Shown here piece after piece: positions 48,422 to 61,100 of a DNA stretch of 64,000 nucleotides; positions within the stretch are counted from its first letter, which is position 1, and each line of letters opens with the position of its first letter. The translations under genes were made by a program, and so were the position numbers. Source of the DNA: Brevipalpus yothersi (lineage: Eukaryota > Arthropoda > Arachnida > Trombidiformes > Tenuipalpidae); assembly GCA_003956705.1 (NCBI GenBank), contig QZCP01000004.1, positions 124,001 through 188,000 on the forward strand, in the 5' to 3' direction. The notes below the pieces were generated by a model. It had not been told where the DNA came from. It saw only the letters and a program-made list of their open reading frames with translations, and searched no databases.

Positions 48422-50119
48422 TTACGCCTGTTTTTTAGTTTTTCTCTGTTTCTTTTTCTGGTTCTTTTTCTGGTTCTTCTTCGGGTTCTTTTTCTTTTTA
48501 GAGCTTACGGATATCTCAGAAGATTCTTCTTTCTTGTTCTCACTCTCATCTTCATCATTTTTCTGAACTTCGTTATCACCCTCATCCTCAGTCTCTCCTT
48601 TCAATTCCATTAAACAAATGAAGAAGCCTTTCGTTAGGCATTCTGGATTTGACCGAATGCACATTTTCCCAAAAGGGTAATTGGAATCTCCCCTCACTGG
48701 CCAATCTGGCATAGGATCAACGATTTTATATAGCTTTCCATTTTCAGACTCTTCCAAAGCTCGTTGAATTACTCGTTCATTTTCACTTGGATGTGTGGAA
48801 CAGGTGGAATATAATAAACGTTTAGGCTTCAAAGAGAGTGCAGAATTTAGCAGACGTATTTGTAAGCCAGATAATTTCGATATTCGAGTGAATTCAATCT
48901 TTTCGTTGACAAGATCAGGTCTTCCGGTGCCACTGCAGGTAGGATCTAGAAGCAGAGCATCTATTTGTTCTTTGAGAGGGAATTTCTTAGCTAGATCGAT
49001 AAAATCACCCGTGATTGGTTTCGAGCAAGTGACTCCAATTTTTTTCATGAGCTCTTCCATTTCTTTCATACGTGGAGCACTTCTATCGATGGATATGATT
49101 CGAAGCTTGTTTTTAGAAATGCTAGCCATAGCAGCTGTTTTAGTACCAGGGGCACAGCAGGCATCTACCACGATCATTTTCTTTTCTAATTTCAAACAAT
49201 CAACTGCCATAAAACTTGCCTATGAAAGAAAAAATGAATATGAAAATGGGAAGCAACAAAATAATAATATTTATGATTTAGCTTACTTTATCCTGTATGA
49301 CCATTTTTCCCTGCTGATAGAAAGCTAGTTTAACAAGATGGCTGACGGAAGATTTCCTGAAAATGAGGAGATCTTCAGGATAATTGAAATCCTTCATGAA
49401 TTGATGGTCGCCCAGATCTTTGGATGCCTCAATGAATCTAGAAAAAATTGAACCCTTAGTTCAAATAGGATTTGCTTTCGCTTACTAACATACTTTTCGA
49501 ATGAATCAAAATTTTTCTCGATGAACTCGAAGCCTTCACCAGTGAGATATTGGATAATCTCTTTTTGAAGACACTGTATCTTATTCACTCGGAGATAAAT
49601 ATGGTCCAAGTTTTGAACGTTTTGACCTAAGCAGAGAAAATTGCATTAGCCATTCGATTCATATAGGAAGAGATATTGATCGATACCTTTCTTGGTCGCA
49701 AAGTTTTTTTCTAGCTCTTTTCGATGCAAAAAAGGTGTATCAAATTCAGGTATTCCTTTAGGTATACTATGAGCATGAAATTTTTTGTCAAACATGATTT
49801 TACACAACGCTATCTGAAGCAAAGATTCATCAAGATTTTCGGATGACTTTTTGAAGCACCACTTTTTCATTTTTTGTAATTCTTGCTCATGCCTTAGAGC
49901 CTCTGACACCAAAGCATATACAGCTTTCCGGTCCTAATGAGATAAAATCAATGATAATCAATCAATCAAAATTCACACACACATTATTCGATAAAATCTT
50001 ACCCTTTCATCAACTTGCTCATTGGCACGAACCATAGCACGCTTAAAGGATATCTTTCGAGATTGTACATCATTCAAAACGCGGCCAGCAACCGTATATT
50101 TTTTCGGTACTTCAATCAT
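48422..50119 (-). CDS. NSUN5: 28S rRNA cytosine-C5 methyltransferase NSUN5
   Basis: Five exons, 50003-50119, 49687-49933, 49494-49626, 49287-49437 and 48422-49219, in frame, 481 aa. The N-terminal region (AVYALVSEALRHEQELQKM, LQIALCKIMFDKKF) matches the NSUN5 helical domain. The RsmB-type methyltransferase domain has the SAM motif VVDACCAPGTKT (from residue 233), LLDPTCSGTG with Cys311 and YSTCSTHPSENE with Cys356, the two-cysteine catalytic pair of NSUN enzymes. It methylates a conserved cytosine of large-subunit rRNA in the nucleolus. The C-terminus is extended by about 55 residues of Glu/Asp then Lys-rich sequence (KKKKNPKKNQKKNQKKKQRK), probably a nucleolar signal. Start chosen at MIEVPKKYTV; the frame is open further upstream but the residues are atypical. 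Confidence 0.94.
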
Positions 50120-50546
50120 ACTGCCACAAAAAAAGTCCACTATTGTCCAATAAGAAGAAAAGTGACCAATCAACACCACACAATTACAACAAATTAAACC
50201 CAACCACAAACAAAATTAAAAGGCAAACATCTTAACACACAGTTAAAAAACGCACGTGTTAAACACTATTAAAAAGTGTCGACAACAGATGATTTGAAAA
50301 GCGCGGCATAGTAACAACATCAGCGCAACATCTGAAGTGTGTAACTTGCCACCGAAGATTCAAGCTTTCAAATACATCGATTCTGTGTCTGTCTGTCTCT
50401 CTTCTCTTCTCTCCTTTCCTTTCTCTTTGCCTCTTTGCCTCTGTCTGTTTTCGATTTGATCAGGTCTCTGTGTGGGATCAAAGGTAACAGAAGTGATCAA
50501 ATATAGTAGTGGTTATCGACTACTTTGTGTATGTGATTGTCCTGGA
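50120..50546. promoter_or_regulatory. Bidirectional upstream region of NSUN5 and the FUBP-like gene
   Basis: A 427-bp head-to-head interval. A dense CT-rich stretch (50382-50450) lies about 100-160 bp before the FUBP-like start codon. The region must supply leaders and promoters for both genes; no precise start site can be read. Confidence 0.45.
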
Positions 50547-53500
50547 ATGTCCTCTGCACCACAACCGACCGCTTTCCAGGATGCATTGGAGCGAGCCAAA
50601 GCTGTAAGTATTGCACTCTATGTGTCGCCCATGTCCATGCTCATCTCTCTCTCTGTCTGTCTGTCTCTCTCTCACACACACACTTTCACTAAAACATAAT
50701 TCACCACCTTGTTTTGTGGCCAATTGAATATATCCAATGATCCCCATTGTAATGTGGACCCAAATGATGCTTGTCATTGTGTTCATCTTATTCCACAACA
50801 TTCGCTCTGATGTCCTCTGATCATTTTGTGAGTCTCTACTTACAAAACTACCGGCAATTGTCGGTATCAATTCAATAGACAGTCTCACACTATCTGACAC
50901 CGGGGATCAGGCTGGTAGTGAAAATAGGTCCTTTTGTGTGTGTGTCCATTTTATCTTGTTTCATGTTTCTCATTCTCCTTGAACTGTGTGAAAATTTGTC
51001 TCCCAATAAATTTATTTTACAATTTTGATCACTAATTCACTCTTCCTTTCTTGTGGTGACTAGATTGCGGCAAAGATTGCTCAGAATCAGCCTGGAAAAA
51101 GATCTGCCGAAGAAGAAGAAGGTAATTATACTCTGTCAACTTTACTGATTTGCTTTTATTGGCTTGCTCATTATTGATCATCTGGTTTTCAAACCTTCGT
51201 CCTTTAAGTATCCCATTCTTGAGCTACTTTCGACACACTTTCACCTTGGAGTTTCTCCATGTATTGAGCACTCAGGTTATTCAAGTTGACACCAAGAGCA
51301 TGTCCATTGTTTATTGGTATCTCATTGAGTGCCATATCATTTTTTTAAGGGTTCGCTAACACCATTGAGGAACATTCATGGAGTTTGATAGTAGACCTTA
51401 ACACACGTGTTCTTTTCTTTTCTTTTTAGAGACCACCCCAGACTCCAAACGGTTCCAACCAATGACCGATCGTAAGTATTTTGACACTTCATTCTTCGAA
51501 CATTTTTTGGGGGTGTTTTTTATCCCATTCAACAACAATATATATACTCCTTCTTCTCATTTAAATCTTTTACTCATACTGGTTTTCTTATCATCTAGCT
51601 ATTGGAGCACAACTTGCTGCGATGAAACAACAAGTTCCGGCAGCTCAGTCAGCACCAGTTAGTGCAATGATGCAGCCCCCAGGGCCTTCTGTAAAGCCCA
51701 ACCAATTTTATCCAGAAGGAATTGTGGTTGGAGGAGAGAAGACACTTGATATGATGATTCCAGGTACCAAAGTAGGCTATGTAATTGGTAAAGGTGGTGA
51801 AATGATCAGGACTCTTCAGGTGCGATTTTTTTGTCGACTTTTCTCTCTCCTATCCATTCTAAGGCTCATTGTCTGATTTAGGAAAGAGCAAGTGTAAAGA
51901 TGACAGTCATTCAAACTACAGCGGAAGCTACTGAAGAGCAAAAACAACTTCGTATTGTTGGGGAACCATCTAAGGTGGACTATGCTCGACAATTGGTGGA
52001 CGATCTCTTGGTCGAGAAAGAGATCGAATTTGCGAAATTAAAAAATCGTGGTAGAGATTCTAATTCAGTAAATGATTATGGATCGCCAAGAGTAGGCTCT
52101 CGAGAGATACAAGTACCACCTCAATTTATTGGTCTAGTGATTGGCAAAGGAGGAGAGAACATCAAACGTATACAAGCTGAGACCAATACCAAAGTTCAGT
52201 TTGAAATATCCAAAACAGATCCAAAAGGAACCAAGGTCTGCATCATACAAGGTCAGCAGGATGCTGTTCGAAGAGCAGCCGAGTTGGTTCAAGAGATAAT
52301 CGACAATGCAGCCAGTTCTAGGGTAAGCCACTGAGGAGCTCAAGTTAACAGCCCATGATTGGTTAACTCAATTTCTTTTTCCAGGGTCGAATAAGGGGAA
52401 GACCTGAGGGTGATGAAGTAAGAATGAACGTTCCTCCTAATAGGACAGGCGTTGTTATCGGTAAAGGTGGTGATACAATAAGAGCCATAAAGCAGCAATC
52501 TGGTTGCGATATAGAACTAGAGAAGAATTCCAAAGGCGTTTTCATTATAAGAGGACCTCCTGATAGGATACCGATCGCTCAGCAACTGATTAATGAAAAA
52601 GTCCACGGCCACATGCAAAACGATCCCCACCAATCTTCAGGATATGGGTGAGTAACTTTTTGCTCAATTTTTTCTTGATTTGAAAATTTATCGAACTCCT
52701 TTTGCTAAGCAGCATGCAAGGCATGGGAGGTAGAGATTATCAACATCATCCACAGCAATCACCTTACGGGTCAGTAGTTCTAGTGAATCTCGATCCTTAC
52801 TTTCTCAAATATTCTAAACTTTATCTATTCTCTCTCTCTCGCTCTTTCTCTAATAGTGATCCTTACAGAGAAAAGCATTCTCATCAGCCCCATCATTCGT
52901 CTCATCAAGCTCATCATCATCAGCAGCAGCAATACTGGCCTAGTAACTATTGGCAACCAGAGAATTCACAAAACTCCAATGATTGTAAGTTTCTTCCCCA
53001 ATATCCTATGACTATGCACATATCTTAGAGCCCATGCTGACAATCGCATCGGAATGGGTGTCAATTTGTGCAAGAGAGACGCATAAGCTTCGTTGAACGT
53101 TTACCTCGGTTGACCATGGCTCTGGCTAGGGTTTCCCTCCCATTTCTATGGTTATTGATGTATTACATGGCGGACTTACCGACACATTTTTTTTCTCTCG
53201 TGTAGCTTCGAGCCAATTATTCCAAGATCCCAGTAGAATGCACCAAGAAGTGAGTTTCTTTCGACTATTCTCAAAATAACTTCACAGTTGATTGACCTTT
53301 TCAAACTTGTTAATTTTCAAAAAAGAATCCCTGAGAATCGAATTTTTGCTAATTTATTATTTTCTTTTCTTTAACAACAGCAAGTGGCGAACACAAATGA
53401 TACAAACGGTAAGTTTGTTAGCATCCCATCTGTTGTTCTTTTGTTTCTCAATGTTTATTATTTTTATTAACCTTACTAAATTCACACTTTTCATTTTAGC

Positions 53501-54217
53501 CGCTTATTATGCTGCCTATTATGCCCAGTATGCTCAATACGCTGGGGCGCAACAAATGGCTGCTGGGATGCCGGTAAGCTTCTTGAAACTTTTTAGCCAT
53601 GTTTTTATCTACTTAAATTGACCGTTATTGACAGTTCCTCGATTCAATGCTTTTTTCTCATCGTAGGCAACTACAGCTCCAACTTCCAATGGTAATTCCC
53701 AAACTGGTCAACCTCAACAAGACTACAGTGCTCAGTGGGCAGAATATTACCGTGCATACGGAATGCATAAAGAGGCTGAAATGATCGAGCAGATGGCTAA
53801 GCAAATGAGAGAACAGTCAGGACAGGTAAGCTAGTTCAGCACAAGCCAAATTTGTAGCTCAAACCTGAGGAAAGAACAAGACTATTATACTCTGTCCGAA
53901 ATCATTTTGCACTCATTTGTTTTATTCGAATATCCCCAGTTGAGGTCCTTTTATTAAAACATAATATTAATCAAAATCTTCTCATTTGAATGCAAACACT
54001 TATCAATAAAATTAACCCAAGATTCTGATGATATTTTTTCCTCATTTTTCATTGACAGCAACCTCAACAACCTCAACAATCACAGCAAATGAACTCTCAA
54101 CAGCCCCCTCAACCTGGTTCCTCCAGTAAGGAATCAGGAAACCCTAGTGATTTAGGACCTGTATCATATCCGGGCTATAATTATGGAGGTGGTGGTGGTG
54201 GAACTCAAGATCAGTGA
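50547..54217 (+). CDS. Far upstream element-binding protein / KSRP-like KH protein (Drosophila Psi relative)
   Basis: Thirteen exons, 50547-50603, 51064-51121, 51430-51471, 51599-51819, 51882-52322, 52385-52647, 52713-52769, 52857-52984, 53206-53249, 53381-53408, 53500-53573, 53667-53825 and 54059-54217, in frame, 576 aa. Three KH domains, each with GKGG: VGYVIGKGGEMIRTL (residues 116-119), IGLVIGKGGENIKRI (214-217) and TGVVIGKGGDTIRAI (299-302). The C-terminus is Gln/His/Tyr-rich with AQWAEYYRAYGMHKEAE, the FUBP tyrosine-rich repeat that binds partners in transcription. The three KH domains align best with KH2, KH3 and KH4 of vertebrate FUBP1/2; the usual KH1 is not found. Such proteins bind single-stranded DNA or AU-rich RNA and act in transcription, splicing and mRNA decay. 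Start at 50547 is the first Met that matches the family-like MSSAPQPTAFQDALERAK; an upstream in-frame ATG exists at 50472. Confidence 0.93.
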
Positions 54218-55601
54218 AGGAATTAGAATGGAATTTGTATCTAGGTAAATATTCATCGTCTGAAGAGATGATATTGTAAAAAATAAGAAATTCTCTTTCT
54301 TTATACTCTGTATCTAATGTATTCCCCTTCGCATCCTCGACCTCGATTCATTCATATTTTTTCATCCAATGTAATATATTCTTTCCGGACTTTTAATGAT
54401 AAGTTGCATTTTTGGTCAGTATTCTTCTCTCTTAGCTCAGGATTCATTGATTCGCTAGATCAGGTTTTAAAGAAAAAGATTGAAAATTTTTGCAATCTCC
54501 TGTTATCAGATCAATTATTTCTTTCCAAAATCGGATTTATATTTCTAATACTTTCGTGTGCCGACAAGTGGAACCCATGGGAGGAGCGTAGTTGAAAGAA
54601 TTATGATTCATCTTGAAACTGGTTAACTCTTGATCATCTTTTGCAGAGGAAGTTTCTCTGCGAATAGATCAACTCATCATCATGTTTATCCTGTTGTCAG
54701 TTATCATGGGAAATTGTCATCAAAGATGGATTCATTTTCCCCAAATGAGACGAATGTCGTTTGGATGTTCGGCTGCATAATTGACAATCTTGAGGTAAAT
54801 TTTCTGTGATCAAGGAATTATTTTGAAACTCTCGAACTTGTAGCCAATAATTTTGAGAAAGGCTTTAGGTGAAAGAAAAATCTGCTCTTGGCTCGAACAG
54901 TTGCTTGCTGGTCTTCGGTTGAAGTCTCCTTATGAAAAAATCTTATGCTAACTATCATTTATATACGTTTGTCTTACCTGATCTAAAATTTCATCACTAA
55001 TGGTAAACTGATTCAAGACACAGCCGAAGCTACCGTATTGCTACTGTATTTGCATTGAACATTTTCGAGATTGAATCCAGGCAATTCACCAATCTTGCTT
55101 GTAACAAATTATAGCTGATAGATTGTGTTTGCTCTATGGATCCTCAAAGCCTCATTTAAGAAGAATTTGATTGAAAAATTTTTCATCTCCACTTCACAAT
55201 AGCTGCATCATCAATGATTTTACCTTATCAATATTCTCTCTGAATCATGCATAACTCTCATTCCTATCGAATTCTGGTGTGTGCTCTTTACGGGTGGGGA
55301 TGTTCTTGAAAAACTCTCTGACACTTCCGGGTGCTGGTAGTTGCATGACTTGGAGAATTTCTTGAACGTTTTCATCACGTGAATCATAATGCACCATCTT
55401 TTAAGGGTAAGATTTCTCTATAAGTTTTATTGCTTCTGTTGTTGTTTTAAAACTGTTCGGATCACGAACATATAAGACCCTTGATAACCATATCTTAAAA
55501 AAATTTCCTAAGGTTTTTGCAGAAGGATGAAATGTATTTACAAATGGTGATGAAAAGTGTTAGATCAATTAGTTATTCTAAAATTTGGCTGATTTTTGAA
55601 A
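54218..55601. other. Interval between FUBP-like and Uninflatable-like genes
   Basis: FUBP-like 3'UTR on the left and the Uninflatable-like 3'UTR on the right. It also contains a 50-codon minus-strand frame at 55245-55397, listed separately. No other feature seen. Confidence 0.4.
55245..55397 (-). CDS. Short protein-like open frame, uncertain
   Basis: A 50-codon frame beginning MVHYDSRDENVQEILQVMQL and ending EFDRNESYA. Its composition (charged, with Pro-Gly turns, few low-complexity residues) looks more like protein than the surrounding AT-rich DNA. It could be a separate small gene or an alternative last exon of the Uninflatable-like gene, on whose strand and 3' side it lies, but the available 3' splice site (CCTTAAAAG) is weak and the phase does not fit the preceding Uninflatable-like exon. 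Confidence 0.2.
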   Translation of the reverse strand: MVHYDSRDENVQEILQVMQLPAPGSVREFFKNIPTRKEHTPEFDRNESYA

Positions 55602-58110
55602 TCATTGCCCTTGATCTTCGCTGTCACTTGTGGTATCTGAAATGAAAAGAAAGCAAAATTAGAAGAGCTGCTCAAGAAGTGCCATTAAATTGTCACCAAA
55701 ATATCAACACCTATCCTGATGGAACGTTCTTCTTACCTCCTTTTTTTCCATTATACTGGTGCCGTCTTAATCTATCATACAGGTCTTCTTTATTGCCATA
55801 TATACTAGGATTGTTGATGCCTTGCAGTGTGGCATTACCGTTCATGTTCTTTGTGTTATGTAAAGACTCTTTCATGTAGGTTTCGTTGTAAAAGTTAGGC
55901 ATTTCCCAGCCATCTTCATCATCATCATAATAATGAGCGTAAGTTGAATGATGAGATGGGGCAATTGACTCAGCGTAGGGCCCGACTTGCTGTAATGTAA
56001 AAAATTACAAAAAAATTAGTGGTTGATCAAGCAATAACAGGTTAGGTGAGATGGATTTTTGAACTGCAAATCTTTCAATATGCGATCATTTGCAAATGCC
56101 CGAGAGTTCACTATCTCTCTCGAGAGCTTCACTTCATGAATTTTACGAATAATTTATGGCTACAACAAGATAAATGAAATTTACCTCCGAATAGACTGGA
56201 GCTCCATAGTAAAAGTTTGGTTGAGCACCGTTGGTACTAGTTGAGTATATATCGGTGGCAATAGTACCTGCACCAGTGCCTAGAAAAATTTCAGATAATC
56301 ATTCAATTAATAGGATGAAAATAAAGAATTGGTGTTCGAAAATGCAGCCTATGTCAAATCATAAACTTACCCGTTGTTGGCAGTGTATGTATCGACATTT
56401 TCTTGCCGAATGAACCACGATGTGTGCTCGTTCGGACACAGATCATCCATATCAAAAGAACCATTAAAATTATAAATAATACCGCGGCACCAATGCCACC
56501 GGCTATATAAATGAACTCTGATTTACGCTCACAACGATCACCGAAAAAGTTGGCTGGACAGTCACATTGTGGCCGATTTGTTTCAATGTTGACCGAACAT
56601 CGGCCACCATTAGTACAAAAATCATCACAAACATACACACAGACTTCACGACGCTCTGAGTCAGAGTCTTCTTCGAAAGCTTTTCTATACTTTGGCTTGC
56701 ATTCACAGGCATACGATTGTGTTTCCTTATGGAAAACACAGTACGAATTGGCTTGACAGAGTTGCACTTTTCCATTGACCAAGCATGGATTGGTACACTG
56801 AGATTCACTGGTGGATCCAGTTCTATTGGTTGTTGTATCCGGTGGACATGGTATACATGAGGTATCACGCTGTTTATTGTCTTGATAGCTGCCCTTTGGA
56901 CATGGGTCACAAGATTCAGATCCACCGGTTGAGTCCAAATTGAGGAATTCTCCTTCATTACATACCGCTGTAAGTGGTAAAAAATGTGTGCATCACGATT
57001 AGATTGGATTGAAAAATTTTTTTCTTTCTCTTTTTCAAAACATGTCATCATTAGACAGATGATTGAGGACCCTTATAGGGGTATAAAAAAAGAACGGAAA
57101 AATATTTTTTCTACTGCCTGGAATACTTACTCAGATTGCAGTGGTTTCGGTCAGATGCACCAAGAAAACCGGTCGTTTTACCGTTATCACATCGGCGACA
57201 TTCATGGAATCCGTAGGGACGATAGAATCCGATTGGACATGGCTCACATTCCTGTTAGAAGATTAAAAGGGAAATAGAGGGAAGATGATAATTAATCACA
57301 AGCTCTGAGTAAGTTAGTCAACTGGTCCTAATTGATAGCAATGGATCAGGAAAAATGCATCAAATTCAGTGAAGATAAGAGGGCGAATCAAATGAGTTTC
57401 ATCCGAATGAGAAGGGTCAAGCTCCGAGGCGAAATAGAGGAAAGAGATTCTGAGTATACACTGAGCAAATCTCTGAGGCACACACACTTGCACACAAATT
57501 TTTTTATAATCTACATCGTTGGTCTAAGCTTGATCTAATTAAGGAATTCGTAACAAATTTAAATGAGGCCAGCATGAATATCAAAGTAGATATGGATAAA
57601 GGTAGAAACCCTCAAGTCAACAGAAGTTGCCAATAACCAAAGTGATCAACTCCAAGCAACCCAGTGGATTGATCTATAGTTTCTCTATGAGACTCAATTA
57701 AGCAAACAAGTTGCTAGAAGCCGAAAGACAGTGCCAGGTCAACGCTCCATCAACTAATCTTGTTCCCAGAAGGAATCAAGATGATCTCTCTATTCCACTC
57801 TTGTCATTGGCTAGACATTGAATCTACAGAGAATTTCATTTTTTTCTGACTCTTTGTAAAACATCTTGATGATCAATAAAAATTCAAATTTTGTTCATAA
57901 TGGTAACGAGCTGATCAAAAGTTTTCTTCTTTAGACTTAATGGAAGTGACTTGTAATCATCGTCGGAAGCACATATTAGCTATTGGCTGTAATTTTTGCA
58001 TGTGCACCGATTGTTCATTGACTTTGAGCCTGAAGGCTTAAACTCTTACTGAGAGTTACGTGTAAGTAGGAGAAGAAGAAATAGAAAGAAGCAGAAAGCA
58101 AAAGAAAAAG

Positions 58111-58194
<84 letters not shown>

Positions 58195-61100
58195 AAACTT
58201 ACCACCGAGTAAAGGGAAGAGAGTTGGAATCCGGGTTTACATTCAGCTATAAGGGAAAAAGAAAGAAGTGTAAATTGTAAAGATGAGTGTAATGGCTTCA
58301 TGAAAAATTGAGATTATAGGATCATAAAAAAATGGAAAAAAATTCATTTCATAATTTGATTATGCACATTAGAGTGATTTTGATCGCTTCTTCGAGGGCT
58401 TTTTTTCCCATCGAAGTGTGGAATCATGATGATGGGAAGAGAAGAGAATAAAGTGGATAGTAAAGATGGACAGGAAGAAAGAACTTACGTCTACATTCTT
58501 GAACGGATACAGCTTCGGCACTCTTGGTGGTCAAGCCTTGTCCACATGGAATACAATAGAAGGAGCCTTCTTGTGGCTGATAGAAGCCATTTCCACATTG
58601 TTGACAAGTTCGAGATTCATCGTCATAGAACTGACCGGCTGGACAGCGTTGTTTACAATCATTTTGAGATCTTGAGCCTGATCTGGCGGTGATTCCTTGT
58701 TTGTTTCCAATCATCGGACATGCTTTACACTCAAGTTGACCAAGTTCATTCTGATAGTAGCCAACAGGACATTCGATACATGATTTGGTTGATTCTTGAT
58801 AGAAAGTACCCAAAGCACATTCAACACAGTTGGGTGCTACCACTACTTGTCCAGGAGGGCAAGCAAAGTCGGTGAGTGTTTGTAAAGAAGTCAAATCAGG
58901 TACCACGTTCGGAAGCGTATCTCTGACATCGAAAATTGCACTTTCAAAGACTGCCTTCTTGATTATACGTTCAATTGGTACGTTCTTCTCTCCAGAGTTA
59001 ACATTAACAATCTGTGGATCCTTATTGGCAGGGAATTGTACTTCAACCACATACACATCTTGATCTTCCTGATCATTGACCCCGGGACCGGCGATTTGAC
59101 GTCGTTCACGTCGAGCAATCTGTTTGGTACACTGTACGTCCACGGTGATTCCTCGACATGTTCCTCTGGTATCATCTGAGCATATTTTCCATTCTCGATC
59201 AATTTTGAGAATATTTTCTGCAACACGAGAGTTGAGAATTCGTTTCCCTGAGTCAGAGCAAACTACGCTTGAGGGTAGATGCATGGCGATTCGGAATATC
59301 TTCTGGGCAGGATGGAGTGGAGCACAAGCAGGAAATATGAGCGGCTTGTTGGGGTCATCGGTTGGTCTCCAGAAGCCTTCTTCTCCGCACACATAGTAAT
59401 CAGGTACCGGTTGGGAAAATGCACTACCAGGATTGCAGAATATTTTACAATACTTGTTCAGGCCACCCTTTCCCCAATCTCCACAAATTTTCTCACCACC
59501 AATGGGAGGTGATGGTATTGGACATCTTTCACGAATAACTCGAATCTTGAAATCACATTTTGCACTGTTTCCAGCTTCATCCATAGCCACATAGCTGAGG
59601 TCATATGAGCCCGGTGGAAACATTTGACCTTGACTCAGGTCAGCTGGTGTTTTGACCACTTGGATTGATTTGAGATCATCCACAAATTGAGGTTCTTCCC
59701 ATTCAACCATGGCTGATCCATTTCTTGATTGTATCCAAACATCAGAAGGACAATGAAGAATTCTCGGTGGAGTTTTGTCTTGCTCTAGTATACGACAATC
59801 ATCACCCGAGAAGCCTCGTTCACAAACTTTCTCTCCACATCGACCTGGACTCAGTTTCTCGATAGTTCCTTGAATACGATCGTAGCCAGCCCATCGAAGT
59901 AGCAGTCCGTTGAAAATGACTGAAGCAGTTTTACAACTTCGGAATTGTGATGGTATCTCGGAAGTTATGTCAAGTAGTCGATTCCAGATATTAAACCTAC
60001 TGATACGTCCATGGAATCCAGTTGCAGGTATAACCTTATTATGATCATCCAGAGATGCACCCAAAGTAACCCAACCATAGGTTGGTGTTGAACTTAGCCG
60101 CATTCCAGAGAAGGCATAGGTCACCACTCCAGCAACTGCTGTGTCAGTGATCAGAGTGACAGTTCCTTCCTCACCGTTCCAGAGAACAACAATGTGATGC
60201 CATTGGCCATCGTTAACTGGAACATTGTTCAAGTAGGGAATGAACACATCTGTAAAATTATCACCTCTGAAAAATGATACAGTGATTCCTCGCTGGTCAC
60301 CTGTCATAAGGACTTTTTTGCCTTCCGGCAAGTGTGGAGAGTTTACCGAATAGAGTGTGAAGTAATTTCCTACAGTATCAGGAGTGTTAAACTGAATCCA
60401 TAGAGCAACTGTTAGACTAGTAGCGGTATCACCGAATTCGAAGGGAACAGTCAATGCGGCCATTGATGAGCGACTTTCATCATTGATGTAGATGTCATGA
60501 TTGATGTTAATGGTCTTTCGACAATCTTCACCAGTCAAATTGAAGGGACATTTACAATAGAAACCATTGTTGAGGTCAATACAAGTTGCCGTTGGTGGAC
60601 ATGAGTTTGGTCCACAATCAGGTACATCTTGGTCACAATTTTTGCCCATCCAACCAGGAGGACACTCACACTTATAATCGTCACCCAAATCTTTACAGGT
60701 TGCTCCATTTTTGCAAGCATTTCCATCGATGCATGGATGGAATTCGAGATGACATCCTTCACCGGAATACTTTGGTGGACAAGTACAATTGAGGCCAGAA
60801 CCGAAATCACGGCATTGGCCATCGTGTTGACATGGATTTCCGATACATCTTTGCGGTGATGTTTGACAGCGTTTACCATCAGTACCCGAGGGACAAACAC
60901 AGAAGAAATCTTGGAATAGATCGACACATTTGGCATTATTAAGACAAGTGTCAGCATCACAGTGACCAATGTCTTTTTCACATCGTTTTCCTGTCCATCC
61001 AGGAGGACAAGTGCACACGTATTCATTGATACCATCCACACAAGTTGCTCCATTAGCACATGGACTTGAAGCACATTCGTCTACGTTAGTTTCACAAAAT

